Source of the DNA: Zhengitettix transpicula
Taxonomy: Eukaryota > Arthropoda > Insecta > Orthoptera > Tetrigidae
Reading direction: 5' to 3'
Assembly (NCBI GenBank): GCA_037074705.1
Contig: CM073591.1
Coordinates: 94,788,532 to 94,852,531 of the forward strand
DNA: 64,000 bases
A model generated the notes under the pieces. It was not told the DNA's origin. It was given only the letters and a program-made list of their open reading frames with translations, and made no database searches. Made by a program: the position numbers and the translations under genes. Below are positions 49,059-62,201 of this stretch, one piece after another (position 1 is the stretch's first letter; each line of letters opens with the position of its first letter).

Positions 49059-49102
<44 letters not shown>

Positions 49103-52100
49103 TTCTTTAGACTTCTAAAAAGCTAGCTTATTTTGTCTCCATCTCATAACACTATTACCATCGACATCAAATTTCCTCTGTCATCCATTTTCTTTCATGA
49201 ACACCACCTCTCGAGTTTAAAATCCACAGTGAAACTATAACATTCTCCCCTTCTCATAGCTATTGCACTTACAGACTATTGAGTCACAACAAACTACCCA
49301 AATAGTCACACATCCACAAATTTAGTCATTTGTCAGAGGGAAGCGTGAGGGTTTTGTGAGATAAGAATTTAAAATTAAGATAGACAATTATGGTTTTTCC
49401 AGAAAGGCAGAAAAGTAAGGATGGTTTTATATTTAACTAATAATGGAATTTTAAGTTTGAACAATAGAAAAGGGAGGGGTGCTAATATCCATGTAAATAC
49501 AATACATGTAAATACAATACATGCATATACACTCAACACAGTGCCATACATTGCATCCTTTTATGTATCAAGCTGCTAATTAAGTTTTTATTTCCTCATA
49601 TATAGAGAGACTTCTGTTATATAGTGAATACAAAACTTTAACTCAAATGAATAAAATTGCTCATGGTTCCCATGGGACTGGTATTATGCTTATCACAACT
49701 AACAGTTATTACTATAAGTTTACTTAAGTGTAAATACTACTTTTTACTAATTTTTTTCTGCCAATACAACAATCCACTTTCTCTACATATTAAATAATAA
49801 AAAAACAGTTTCTCGTAACATTACTGTATTAAAATTGTTTGTAAAATGGATGTGTTAGGAAATATTCACTAACAACATAATTACCTCAATGTATTTTGCA
49901 ATGACTCTCAGCAAATCAGCATTGATGAGTTGAGCAGTTGATGATGCTAGATCTACATAGTGCAGCATACAGTGAATTATTCCTAGAATAGGAAGCTGTA
50001 CAGATGCAGGTCCTTTTTCTAGAACCTGGACAATAAAAAGTATATTACTGAACAACAACTCAATTAAACCAATAACAAATCCTCAAAGCTTTGATGGTTT
50101 TTTTTACACAAACATAAGTTATTGTTTACAAAAAGGGAATTGCAACATATATATTATGTCTCTCACCTGTCTAAAAAGGTAAAATCATCTCATCACTTAC
50201 ACAAACCTGTGAAACTCCATCCTGCAAGCTTGTTGACATAGATGTGTGTACTGCCTGATGGGCCTTTTGGTGAAATTATACTCTTAACATTTGGGGAGCA
50301 ATTTCAAAGGGACCGTTAATCTAATACAACAATCTATATTGGTGACTTAGCAAATTAACTAATTTTAATAATGCACATAAATTTCCATTGATAACTTATG
50401 CTAATTAAAGCCTTTTTATTTTATAAACGTCTACCAATGAAATTCAATTGAATGATATGTAAGGATGGGTGTAATTGTGAGTTATAAATAAAAAAAAATC
50501 ATGCTGAGGGTGTAGGGTGGATTCATAAAAATCTAATGCAAAGAATGGATTCTCAAGATATTATCCATACTGAACAATGAGATGACTACACAGTGTCAAA
50601 TTCAAACTCTAAAAGGGTTGGGCCGGGAAGAGGGGGTTGTTGCCTTTGTTGGGTAGTGGATTGTAGCTTATCTAATGGGTGGCCCTACAGGGTTTATATT
50701 TGACACTGTGCGACCAATCAGCATGACATTTAGTCATACTGCCTAATGTCCTGGGGAAGGGGACTTAGGTCCTCAAAAATTAGACATTTTTTGACTTTCC
50801 GGCTTGCTGACACAAACTTTTTGTAAGTCAGAAGCGCTCCATCAAGTGAACCAGTTGAATATTTCTTTTATTAACATAACATACAACACAATTAGTCAAA
50901 ACCTGTTATTTTCAAGGAAAAATTTTCTAATTAATTATTAAGTCACTAAAATTGACAAATAGAGTAAGTTTAACTAACTTGCAGAATATTCAGACTAAAC
51001 AATTGAGTATTGTATATTTGTATCACACATCACTCATATGATATTAAAATTAAATTTTCTTATAAATACTGTGGTATTTCTTTTGCAGTTTGTGTCAAAC
51101 AATTAAATTGATTATATATTTGCAACTGAAGTAATTGCTAATGAAGCAAGTCTTTCGAAACATAACTTGTATTTGGTAAATACATTTAAGGAACTTACTT
51201 CAACTAGGAATGCTAACATAATTAGACTGAGATGAGCATAGGTGTCATAAAGATATTTCACAACACATTTTGTCCACTGAAAGCTTTCCTTGCTGAATGT
51301 CCGGCGACTGTACAGAGTCATAACAGTTCCCAAGTTTTCAAGTTTCTTGCTCTTTTCAGTGCTCACCTAAAATAAATAAAGATACATTATTTAGATATTA
51401 TTCTGGGATGAGTTTTTAAAAAATTTTCACCCAATATTATAAGTTTTTTTAAAAAATCTTAGAGACTATCATGGAGTAAAATGCCAAAAATTTCATTCTT
51501 GAAAAAAAGAAGCAGGTTCATTATTATATTTATATTACCTGTGCTATATTTTCTGCACTACGGATGCAAAGTTCATTAGTGTCTTCATAATTGAGCAGCA
51601 TATATGGCAAGAGTGCAACAACATTCATAGGAAATGCTAAACTCTGTGATGGATCAACAACAGGCAAGTCCAGCAGAGGAGTGAATTGTGATAGTAATGT
51701 TACAACTGGTTCATATGTGTTGGGACTTGTGCAACCCTGAAATAAATTTAATTCAATAAATAGAAAAAATATATTTCCTTCACATCCATGTAGTAGTTAA
51801 GTAAAATATAGGCTACCTATTCACTAACATATTTGTTGAGATAAACTTAAGTTAACACTAATTAACTTCTTCCAGCATGTCATAATTTCAGGTTGTACCT
51901 ACCATATAGGGTAGCTGTGATAATTATACACTCTCAGCATTCATGAGTATTTCTACAGTGAACTATGCATCTATAGAATATTTCATTCTAGCTGAATACC
52001 TTTCTTTCTTGACTTGTGCCTAGCTTATATAGCCCAAAGCCAATGAAGGTAAATATTGTCATTTGGTTAATTTAGAATTACACTAATTGTCAGTTTATGT

Positions 52101-55100
52101 CTAAAAGTTAGCAACAATTGGTCAGGTGAATAAAATAAAGGTATACTAAAAGATTCTTGGTTTATGAACCAGGTGAATTGTTTATTAAAACAGAAGGTCT
52201 CTGCGAAATATCTCTGATAGTCATCTAGCAACAATTGATCTGTTTGATAAACCGAGAATCAACATATCATTATTAGTTATATTTATCAGACTTCATTGAA
52301 TTATAAATGAATAAACCAGCCAAATTTGTCAGAAATATATTTTCATAAAATAAAAAATTAGAACACTTTATAAAAATAAGAAATGGTATGATGTATTGTT
52401 CCTTTTCGTAACCTCTTTAAGTGTAAAGATGAAACTGGCATGTTACATTAAGACAATTGCTCAAAAGAAGATTCACTAGCAACAATGCATTTTAACTTAA
52501 GAAATAGGAACAGGATTCTCCAGAAATAAGTGAGAAGAAGGATAATGCAGTTTACTTAAAAGTGCCCAGTAGTGTAACTGTTGAAGTGGTACTTATGAAA
52601 AGTTGTGAAAACTTGATTTACATAATGAGAGACCCAAATTGAGAACACTGTGAATTCAAAGAATAAAAAATTTAAAAAGTCAGAGACAAGTTTGTTAATA
52701 AATATGAAAATGATTAAATGAAGCAGACTCCAGACTTCTAATGATCCAAGCATTTGTACTTGGTTTTATTCATATCATGGAAAAGAAAATTAATTACTTT
52801 TTCAAAATTCTAAGCAAGTGCCACACCTAGGAGGTCCTTAATACTTTATTCACTTAAATGAAAGCAAATGCTTCAGACAATTGTTTTTGTTAAGTAAATA
52901 ATTCTGTTTATTTGCTCAACAAAATATAATTTAACTCAAGACAACAACAAAATTACTCAAAATGCAATTTGTACAAATACATATCTCACTTAAAAAGATT
53001 TTACAATACCATCTAAATGTTCCAAATTACATCATAAGTTTTCTATACATTACAGGAATAATTTTTCAGGTATTATAAAATTTAGAATATTTTTCACTAA
53101 TTTTAATTTGCTTTATTTTCTGGATAAATTATTTAAACTTTTACATGATAAATTCAATGCAATCTTTAACACAAATTCTTTCAGTGTACTCTTCAAATAC
53201 CTTCAACAGAAGAGAATGTACTCCAGGAAATGTAGGCCACTTTAGTTGAGCTTGTAGTTTTTCTACTTTGTCTCTAGCATCAGGACGATCTAAAGGAAGG
53301 CGGTGTAAAACCCTGCTCAGCAAACGCAGAGCAAGCAGAAATTCATGTTCATAGTCAGATTCCAATAGTGAAACAGATAGCCAAAACAACTGAGCTAAAA
53401 TAGTCATTTTGTCATCTTGTGTTGCTGAATCACCCAAAAGTTTTAATGACTGAGCAGATCGAGATCTAGAAAGGTTAGTTGAGTATTTGTTCATGTTACA
53501 TCCTGATCGTGCTTCAAGTTCAGAAGTTGTGCGGCCTCTAATATCTAAAAGAAAAAAAAACATTAAATATATTCAATTAAGACTTTGAAATAGTACACTA
53601 TAAAATAAAAGCCAATAAGAAATTGGAATGGAAAAATGTGCACATATTTACTTTATGGAGAATAAAGGAATACTCAAAGGACAAGTCAAATCAGGAAAAA
53701 TTTGGTAGAGACATTAAAAATTATCAGCATTAAAAAAAAACTTTAGTGTGAACAAGGATATCTGTACCCTCTTTGAAGATTTTGAACTGATACCTTTATT
53801 ATCAGTGGCAGGTGACCCAGTAGCTTTACGTGTGCAATATGACACTGAATAGCTTGTGCTTCGTGTGTGTCCAACTTGTCCAATATGATGTCCTAATGGA
53901 CCAGAATTTCCAATATATCCAGTACCACAGCCTGGACTTCGCTTCCCACCAATTACAGGTCCACTGCCCACAGTTTCCTTGTTATTGAGATTAGGCGTTG
54001 ATTTAAAAATTTCTTTCATAAAATCCAAAGGACGGAAGTCAGATTCAAGAGAATCTACTGCTGCTTCTAATGTAAGAAGTAACTCTGTCACATAACCCTA
54101 AAAGCAGATATATCAGAAATTTGTACAGAATATAAAATACAATTCTTTATTTTTAAATTTTATAAGCTTTTATCATACAAAATTCAACGTAAAATTGAGG
54201 CCTACAAATGTATATAACTTTTACACCTGTGCAACTTCTTAAAATTATTGTAGTACAGGAAGAAAACCCACTTCACAAAGTGTGCAAAACTAAAGATGAG
54301 TTTTTCTACTAGGAAAAATAGTAATACAATCTTGTGAACTGATCAATCTATTAAGAGATGGTAACAAACCCGAGTTTGACAGGATATGAGCCTTTAATAG
54401 TGTTTTCTACTTCATTTTATGTTTATATTATGTCTTTTCTCAATTATGCTTTGCTTACTTTTGGCTTTAATATTTATTCTAGTTTAAAAACTTGGTTAAA
54501 ACTCTCGAACAAATTATTTATTACAGAAATTTTTGATGAGACTTTTATCTGCTTTCATCAATTGTTAAAGTTATCTATAATATTATGTGCTGCTATGGGC
54601 ATTGTCCATATTGAACCATAACAAATATCACATGTCAGTTATTATTATTATTTCCTGAAAATCATATCTTGCATTGACTGTAAAATCAAGTGTTATAATA
54701 CTTGTCAAATGTGAGAGAGAAAAATATAAAAAGTATTAGACTAAAATTTGATTTGTGAAAATAAATGCGGATAGTCAAATAACAGACTAATTTATCTAAT
54801 TAGTATAATTTTTACACAGATGTTTTATATTCTATAATTTTAAAACTGTAGTGTAGTTGAATGTTGATAAGAATTTTGGAAATACATTTTTTCATGGATT
54901 AGCTCAACACTTTGAACTGACTACACTCTTGTTGTAATATACTCATAATTCTAAAGAATAATGTCAGAAATAAAGTTTTATAGCATTTAGTGCTGAGATT
55001 GAAATGGAAAGATTTATTCTGTTTTTGACTATTTATGATGCTTTACCTGCATATCTTCTCCTTGTTCTGCAACGGTCTCCACAAGTCGTGACAATATATC

Positions 55101-56441
55101 AGACATCATTCTTGATGTAATAGGAACACGTAAAGCTCTGAATAACTGGAAACCAACGTACATATATTTATTTAAAAATATATTTTTAATAACATATAAT
55201 CAAACGAAGAAAAGTCTAATATAAAAGTGTTCCATAATTCAAGTCTGTTTTAATATTTACAAACACACATTAGCCAACTACAACTAACCTGCAAAGAACG
55301 ACCAGCATAATGTCTGGAAGAACAAGAAAGACCCAATTGAAGAGCTGTTTGAGCCCAGCGTTCACTAATTAGAGCATGAGGTAAAGACTCTCGAAACACT
55401 CGAAGAACATGCTGAAGAAATACATCAAGCTGCTCAACACTACGAACTGACCACACCTTTGCTGTAATATCCTCATAATTCCAAAGTGGTTGATTCTGTC
55501 TAAAAATACATTTATAATGAATACTGTATAACTTACTTAAAAGTAAAGCAAAACAAATAAACGTGAATAGGAATCAGTGAATAAATTAAAATTATATTTT
55601 CATCAATACCAAAACTGAAATACTATTTAGAAAAACGAAAATATTGCATAATAAAATATAAAAGAATTATGATATATTTATGATTTTCATAACATTTCCA
55701 TCAAATAACTGAGAATTATAAGTAATTAGTACCTGGATGCTATAAAGTCAATCAAAGATTTTATAACATCTTGTATAGGCATGTTTGGTCCTGGTTGGGG
55801 TCCAGTATATGAAGCTCCATCTTCTGGTGTTACTATGACAGGAGGAGTAGGTGTTTGTGTCAAAGATACAGCACTTGCTTCAGCTGAAAAAATTAAGATG
55901 GTTGAGAAATTGTTTAACATGCCCAACAATATAAGTTACATAATTAATTATAAGTAGATGCTATTATATAAATTTGACACCAAGGTTGAATGTTTTTACA
56001 ATAAAACTTTTAAATGACAAAACATAAATAGAAGAAACAATATTCTATTGAAAAATCACCATATTTTCAGTACTACAAGTACACACTTAACAGGAAACAA
56101 CCTGATATAATACCAATACAAAACCAGAAATACTACTGTAACAGTCAAACAGTTAGCAAAGTATATTTAAAAAGTAATTACATGAATCAAGATGGAAATA
56201 TCTCGACTAGATCAGGAATCAAACCCATGATCTAGCAGTAAAATTTAATACTTTTAAAGTTATATTTGGCTGAGAAAGCAAATACCATTTAAGTGAATTC
56301 TCATTGTATCATTAGTTATTAATTATCAATTTTAATTTTTTCTTTTTAGAAGTATGTAAAACAGGCTCAATTATCTAAGTCCCTTTAATTTTCTTATATA
56401 TACATATATATATAAAATTGCAATATTGGTATGGAAAGGAA

Positions 56442-56496
<55 letters not shown>

Positions 56497-59400
56497 GATA
56501 TTAGTAAGGATATGACATTGTCAAAAATAATTGCAATATTGGTAAGCCACAACCTATCTCTCTTTCCTTTCCATACCAATATATATTTCCTTATATATGA
56601 AACATTCTAAACTGCAATAACTACCATAAAATATGTAACTTTTGTTACATTTTTACTATAAACACAAAAGTAAATAAATAAAACCATTGACAGACTGCAA
56701 ACCTGTTTGGGCAGAACTAACAACTGAAGTTCCGGAAGACTGTGGTACAGGTGTTGGGCCTACAGCAGATGGCAAAGGCCCTTGGAGGTAACTGTCAAAT
56801 TCAGCATTTGGTTCTGAAACAATAATGAAGTACTTAAACCACAATTATGCTTGCATGATAATAAAAATGGTATTACTTCTGAATATCAAAGACAATAAAT
56901 AAAATCTAAAGAAGAGAACAGCAGAAGAACATATAAATTATGAACATCAGTAATGTGAGCATTAATTCTGTACGAAACCCTTTGGAATAATATAATTGAA
57001 TGTCTAGTGAAATGAGTACTTGCTTTTGAACCTTTAGTGTCACTGGAAGATCTTTGACCGATATTGTCATCATTGGATTTTAAGGGAATTAATCTTTTTC
57101 TGAAAAGTTTCCTCACTTTAATGTATTGTAGTATACTAAATTTTAGAGACATGGGAATAAAAGTGATTGACAGCTATTATGTAGGTTTTACTTTGTTACA
57201 CCATGGAGAAGGGACCTGGGACTAATATTATATGGGCAACTGGCTTCTGAAACTTCAGAGTGAAGAGGTTTGAAGTTAAATTTATTGGAAGTTATTGGCA
57301 ACAAAGTGGCTACTTTGTGCAAAGACAGACAAGAGACAGTTGAAATGTAGAATATGAAAAAATAAAAAGGGAACGAGTATGGCAGAAGTTGGAAACCCTA
57401 GTATCAGACCTCCAAGTATGTGGCAATGACAGAAAGTTCAACACAGTAAGCATTGGACTAGGGGTGTGAGCAATGTAGAAACCAGAAAAAGAGATAAATA
57501 GGGGAGACTGGAGTTTGAGTGGGTAGTAGTTGTTGTGGAACACAAGCATTGAGCTTCACATATTGGAGAGGAACTCACAGAAGATGTGTAGCACACAACA
57601 ATTAAGTAGTGGGCATACTGCCCAGCTTTTAAATTTTGATATTCTAAAAGAGTAAATAATTGTCAAGTTGTTAATCACTATGCTCAGAGAAGATTAAATA
57701 GTTGTGGCTGAGATTACAAATCATCCACCAACTATAGAACTATCGAGAATTATCCAAGGTCTTGTCAAATCATGATTGAATTTGATTGTGTGCAAGTAAA
57801 GTCTAAGTGGGGGAAAAAAAATTATTTATAGGTCCTGAGTGTAAAACCTACCAATGACCTTCAGACATAATTTTATAATAACAAAGAGTTAAGTTTAGTC
57901 ATTTGAAGTTTAAAAGAAATGCTTGATTTTTACTTAATTTTGAATTATGTTTGTAATATTAATTGGGCAACAGAATAAACATATTTACTGTTTTGTAATT
58001 AACATTACTTTTATTGAAGTAGTAAATACCACTCTTTATTAATTATTATGAGTTATATAAAGACAGTGTAAGGCTTTAATAAAATCAATTCCCAGCAAAT
58101 AAGCATTTCAGTATGGGAAGCTTTTTTTAAGTTTAAGATTAACACAGTTGGATTTTTGGTAGGAAGTAATGGATTAAGAATCAATTGTATTCATATATAT
58201 GAAAAACATGAAATATTAACACACAATTTTTACATAATGCATATCATAATGAAATATAACAATAAAAATCTTAACTTGAAAAATACTTTATTCATGATAC
58301 AATCTCCCTACTTACAGGAATAAAGAGTAAAAACTTTTTATGAGTACGAGCATTTAACTTTTAATAATCACCTGTGAAAACATGTGGTAGAACTGGAAGC
58401 ACTGGCGTTGGCAACCCAAGACCTAACTGATTAGTTTTGGAGTTTAAGAGAATGTGAGCAACAGTTAGATGATCATTATGTTCAGCTAGTGCAACTAGCA
58501 AATTGAGCAGTAATAAACGACAATGTTCATGTACTAATGGTCTACTGTGATCCAACCCAAGGAATAAAATATGTAACATAAGTGGAACATGAATAGACCA
58601 ATCAAGATCCACACCATCCACAACTACATCCACCAAAAGCATCACTGCTACATTGCACCTACAACAAATCAGAAATAAGCCATTAGTACTGATAATCATT
58701 TAAAAAGTGAATTAATATATGTTAATAAATAAAAAGTCGGGATCTATTATTTGATGTCCAATTCCCTGATACAAGTTAGCTCTGGTGGGCTACCAGTGTG
58801 GCAGTTAGTTTATATACATTAGTGAGAGAGAAAACTTACATGGTGCTAAATGAAACAAAGCTATTAACTTGTTAGTTTAGATAAAACTTGACTATGCACG
58901 ACTAGAGACTGAAAACTTTGAGAATTTACAGAATGGCTAATCTCCATTCAGTTTTGTGCCAAACCTTAAATGACAGCTAAATAGAAGGAGAAATGTAATG
59001 AATAGACAGTTTACAGTGACTGTATAAGGTTTTCAATTGTATTCGGCAATTAAGAGAATGATTGAAAACTTACACCCCGCAACCTGTGATTAGGAAATAA
59101 ATTATATGTCTGTATGCAGCAATGAAATTAGGGGTTACATTTAAGTATACAAGAATGTGGTACATTCTTATTTTCATTATTTATGACCATGAGTAATCTA
59201 TAGAAAGATTTTATGAGCAATGTTGCAAGGCTTATTTATAAGTAGTATGTTGACTCTTACTTCATTGACAATTAGGAGATAGAAATTAATCTAAAGTTAA
59301 TACCATTATTTCATATCACAACATATCTTAATTTCTTTACAGATGGCTATTGTTAAGAGATATCACTAATATAGAAACAGAGAAAATATTATTCTCATTT

Positions 59401-60162
59401 CTATAACCGCATTAAATCCAAATAAACATAAAAATAAATATAGCTTATTTGCAAATACCTGTGGAAACCACTAATAGGCTGGGAACTATCAGGTAAATAT
59501 TCTGTTAATGGAGCAAAATATCCTCCATATTCTGGCATGGGAAGTGGATGGGGCTGTGGTATGTCAAACTTATCTATGGGCCCAGTTCTTAATAAAAATC
59601 CATCTTCAGTAGCTACAAGCTGAAACACATATAAATTTAATTAAATATTTAGATATAATTGGTAAGAAAGGAAATAGATGTAATAAATGGTTTACCTGAA
59701 ACTAAGAGTGGGTCTCTCCATGTTAGACAGGACAAAGTTCTTCAAATATTTGGCAGCATCAGCCATGTTTATTAAGAAAGAGGAATGAGTAATAGTACAG
59801 TACTCTGTCCTGATGGAGGAGGCTTGTACATCCGAAAATTGGAACTGTTTCCTGTCCAACATGGCAATGTGACCTTCAATTTCCAGTAAGCCACTATCAT
59901 TACGATACATAACAATGATTCTATTGTGTCACATAATACTTACTGTCTTTATATTTTAAAATACATAACAAAAATTACATTTAAGAACCAATAAAAAGTT
60001 ATTGATGTACAGTACACAAATTATTTTCCAACCTCTGGTTCAGTTGTTGGAGTTGAAATATCATCTGACAGCACTGGTGGTCCACTAGCAGTTCTCGCCT
60101 TCTCTGATCGTGTAGGAGGGTATCCAGCCAATGCTCGAAGAGCAGTGTCTGACTTTGATGTT
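37654..60162 (-). CDS. fry: Furry (fry) C-terminal half, 24 exons, 5' end outside window
   Basis: Exons in transcript order: 60162-60033, 59619-59459, 58658-58372, 56813-56703, 55883-55733, 55499-55289, 55145-55047, 54097-53794, 53544-53201, 51736-51539, 51366-51199, 50025-49885, 48778-48610, 48195-48011, 47722-47648, 41047-40865, 40785-40660, 40589-40405, 40026-39837, 39660-39397, 39091-38897, 38822-38623, 38354-38254 and 37805-37654 (TAA). All phases close, giving about 1,442 codons. Diagnostic blocks include [83 protein letters not shown] and [16 protein letters not shown]. Known role: a giant HEAT/armadillo scaffold activating the Ndr kinase Tricornered in wing-hair and dendrite morphogenesis. 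The N-terminal half (furry_N) lies beyond 64000. Exons 53794 and 55499 were chosen by phase; neighbouring splice sites are possible. Confidence 0.94.
37890..38053. repeat. Near-perfect palindrome with ~80-bp arms and 1-nt centre
   Basis: TCTTCTTCCAG-A-CTGGAAGAAGA is centred at 37972. Pairing continues outward through AGCACTGC/GCAGTGCT-like and GGGACATTT/AAATGTCCC blocks to AAGAAAAGCTT at 37890 and AGCTTTTCTT near 38051. It lies in the last fry intron (37806-38253). No coding potential or transposase is seen. It is probably a foldback MITE. Confidence 0.85.
42330..42480 (-). mobile_element. Diverged hammerhead-bearing Penelope-like repeat (variant C)
   Basis: The minus strand has CTGATGA (42437-42431), a degenerate stem II region, GAAA (42414-42411), AAATTC, then ACCGTCAGGTAAACCACGAT and CTTTCCTATCCATAC. 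This is the same order of blocks as family A. The core uses the canonical U7 (CUGAUGA), but the stem II hairpin is poor, so present activity is doubtful. Confidence 0.6.
42784..43660 (-). mobile_element. Tigger-like (pogo group) transposon remnant
   Basis: The left end CAGTGGAACCTCGGGTTTTG and the right end (reverse complement) CAGTAAAACCTCAGTTATCA are Tigger-type TIRs. The minus strand at about 43500-43200 encodes the C-terminal part of a DDE_1 transposase, including [14 protein letters not shown] and [20 protein letters not shown]. The final LVE...[10 protein letters not shown] block has an in-frame stop, and the HTH and catalytic portions are missing. It is an internally deleted copy in a fry intron. 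Confidence 0.82.
48854..48868. repeat. (AT)n tract
   Basis: A short TA run directly before the 48869 hammerhead-repeat tail. Confidence 0.85.
48869..49060 (-). mobile_element. Hammerhead-bearing repeat, family A copy 5 (intact core)
   Basis: A full-length unit in reverse orientation between two (AT)n tracts. The minus strand at 49029-49001 reads CTGAAGA, stem II GGAGGC/GCCTCT (loop TGAGA), then GAAA, followed by ATTTGAAGAAC. The flanking CTTC before and GAAG after the core can form a 4-bp stem I. TTTCAGGTAAGCCACAACC follows. The CCGGCCGG block is inverted relative to copies 1 and 4. It lies in fry intron 12 (48779-49884). Confidence 0.8.
49061..49100. repeat. (AT)n microsatellite
   Basis: A TA run directly after the hammerhead repeat. 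The following 300 bases (49101-49400) are unassigned. Confidence 0.95.
50026..51198. other. fry intron 11, unassigned
   Basis: Contains a G-rich stretch (about 50610-50790) that differs in base composition from the flanks and could be an old insertion. No motif was identified. Confidence 0.3.
51737..53200. other. fry intron 9, nothing recognised
   Basis: A 1.46-kb AT-rich intron without visible repeats. The exon just before it stays open for 19 more codons if its donor is not used. Confidence 0.4.
56394..56494. repeat. (AT)n microsatellites around a repeat fragment
   Basis: Two TA runs (about 56394-56413 and 56444-56494) bracket a 30-base piece (56417-56443) matching the tail of the hammerhead repeat in reverse orientation (GCAATATTGGTATGGAAAGG). 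Confidence 0.9.
56495..56582. mobile_element. Foldback fragment of the hammerhead repeat tail
   Basis: ATTAGTAAGGATATGACATT...GCAATATTGG is the tail in reverse orientation. It is joined without a gap to TAAGCCACAACCTATCTCTC...CCTTTCCATACCAATAT in forward orientation. The ribozyme core is absent. Confidence 0.7.
56814..58371. other. fry intron 3, unassigned
   Basis: The patch at about 57180-57600 is less AT-rich and probably repeat-derived. A minus-strand frame near 57110-57008 reads as basic residues, but it has no family match and would break fry phase, so it is not called an exon. Confidence 0.3.
59690..59900. mobile_element. Head-to-head pair of diverged hammerhead-type repeats
   Basis: Minus-strand copy: GGCTGATGCTGCCAAATATT then TGAAGAAC and, at the end, AGTTTCAGGTAAACC (59690-59785). 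Plus-strand copy: CCTGATGGAGGAGGCTTGTA, CATCCGAAAATTGG, then AATTTCCAGTAAGCC (59808-59892). Both follow family A block order, but the cores are imperfect. It lies in fry intron 1 (59620-60032). Confidence 0.6.
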
Positions 60163-61366
60163 CTACAGGAAGAAATTATGGAGATATTGAAAAGTATTAA
60201 AATAAGATCTTTTAAGGCTAAAAAAGTTTTACTTGAAGGATAGTTAAAACATAATGGTCCAAACACTTCTCCAGTAGTGACTAATCAATATAATTCAGAC
60301 TAATCTAAGAGCCTACACTTTTTGCATTCGAGTGCAACCTTCACTTTCTCCTTTTTGTATTTTCAATTTGTTTTAAGCTGACTTGGAAAAGTGAAAAACT
60401 AAGTCATCAAATATGAGTATAAAATTTGCGATTATATAACCATACGTATAAATGTAAATCACACTGTGAACATTACTAGTTTGATGCAAATCAAATTCGG
60501 CAATAAAATAATGTAAACTCATTCAGAAATATGTTTTAATTTACTTTAGGTAAATAATGTTCAAAACAAGTTATTTTGACTAATTTAAAAGACACATAAA
60601 CCCAAAGAACTGTGTAATTATAATTATAATCCAGATTTGACAATATTCATTTGGCATTTCACTGGCTTCCCCTAATTGGCCAGACTAAAGCTTGAATGAA
60701 GTCCTTTTAACATGATAAGTAAACAAGTGAAGAGCATGTCTTTCTTTCACATGCGAATCCAGATAAGCTGACAGTCGAATCATTCATCGTATTTCATACC
60801 ATAGCTGTATTAACTACTGAAATTCCTTAATCCGGATAACCTTGTAACAAATAATAATGACCTGAATTGGACTAAAAAAAATACTTATTCAGAACTGCCT
60901 TTCGCGTTGACGAAATCATTATGGGACAGTTAGTTTGCAGAGGCTCCTACTAGACGCCGAATCAGTGATCACGACGGAACTCACCCGCGAAATGCGGCAG
61001 GCTAATTGTAGCTCAACAAGTGGGATTTGCCCTCCGAGTTGGCAGATGACTTCTCGGGCGGAATTCGCAATGACCGCAGAATTCTGCTAACGAGCTAGAA
61101 ATTCGCCAGAAATCTCTTCACTAATTCTGACATCCAGAAATAATTCGCCTCTTCGTCCCAGTCATAACGACATTTGTTCATTGTTAATATTACATCCCAT
61201 TCACAACTAAAATATAAATACGGATCAAGTTTAGATAAGAATTCTATATTTATAGCTTAAGCACTTTAATTCCAATCCTTGATTCAAATTCCTTCATTCT
61301 CAATTTATTATTATTTTATATTTATATACGCCAGTCTACTTGAGAAGCTGACACTAATATATATAT
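60163..61366. other. Upstream of the first visible fry exon, unassigned
   Basis: Presumably fry intron. A GC-richer patch at 60900-61150 contains several AATTC-rich words and may be an insertion. No exon in phase with the 60033-60162 exon was recognised in the window. Confidence 0.35.
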
Positions 61367-62144
61367 TGTAATGAGGAAAATTAAGTGCCTCAAACATTTT
61401 TTAAATTAAATATAATTTGACAAGGATTTGGAGCGGGGTTGCTGGGTTGTAAGTGACAGCGGCCGGCCTTTTGAGAGGTTTCGGTCAGTAAATTTATGAC
61501 GGTCACTTTCACACATCTGTTTGGTAGAAGAAAGTAGCTGACGAGTGCCCGTCACGAACGGCCGAAATTTTTGGATACATATATAATGTAAAGTTTTCAA
61601 AGAAGCTCCATGGAGAGCAACAGTAGCTGGTTATTGTTTGATGTGAAATGTCGAAGAAAATAAGTTTTAGCACAATTTTGAAAGTCATAGAATTTGATGT
61701 GGAAGCTGCGAATACGTTGGAACGAAAGTAATAGTGGGACAAGTGCATTGAATCAATGTTAAAAAGCACAGTATAGTGTTTTTTTTTATGAAGCAAGCTT
61801 CAAGTGATTTGAAGAAGTTAATCTGAAAAGTGTAAGTAGATTATTAGCGAGGATTGCAGAAGGGATTTCGACAGCTACATATTTGACAATCACAGATAAG
61901 ACAATTAAATTAATATAAAGAAATCTTGATCACATTGCCACATAAATTTTGCCATAATCTCCCCACAAAAACCTACCATGAGAAAAGGTCTATGATATAT
62001 GTTTTAAATTGTACAAGCAAATTTGGTATATTTTTTGTGTTTTTTCATTTCAATTGTCTCATGTTAAAAGTACACATATATTTATATAGTAAAACTTTAA
62101 TTATTTATAATAAATAAAATCTTAATAAAATATAGTTCATTACA

Positions 62145-62145
<1 letters not shown>
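61367..62145 (+). mobile_element. Solo LTR, family 1 (copy in an AT tract)
   Basis: TGTAATGAGG...GTTCATTACA, ~779 bases, with ATATAT on both sides. It is collinear with 11854-12600. The better preserved flanks make the ends clearer here. AATAAA hexamers occur near 62110. No internal retroelement ORF is adjacent. Confidence 0.7.

Positions 62146-62198
<53 letters not shown>
62142..62198. repeat. (AT)n microsatellite
   Basis: A long TA run between the family 1 LTR and a following TGTAAAGAAG sequence. Confidence 0.95.

Positions 62199-62201
<3 letters not shown>

Noticed and set aside
59692..59910. 72-codon minus-strand frame as an additional fry exon
   Set aside because: It has no splice sites in phase, its sequence matches the diverged ribozyme repeat on both strands, and fry exons 60033 and 59619 already join in phase without it.
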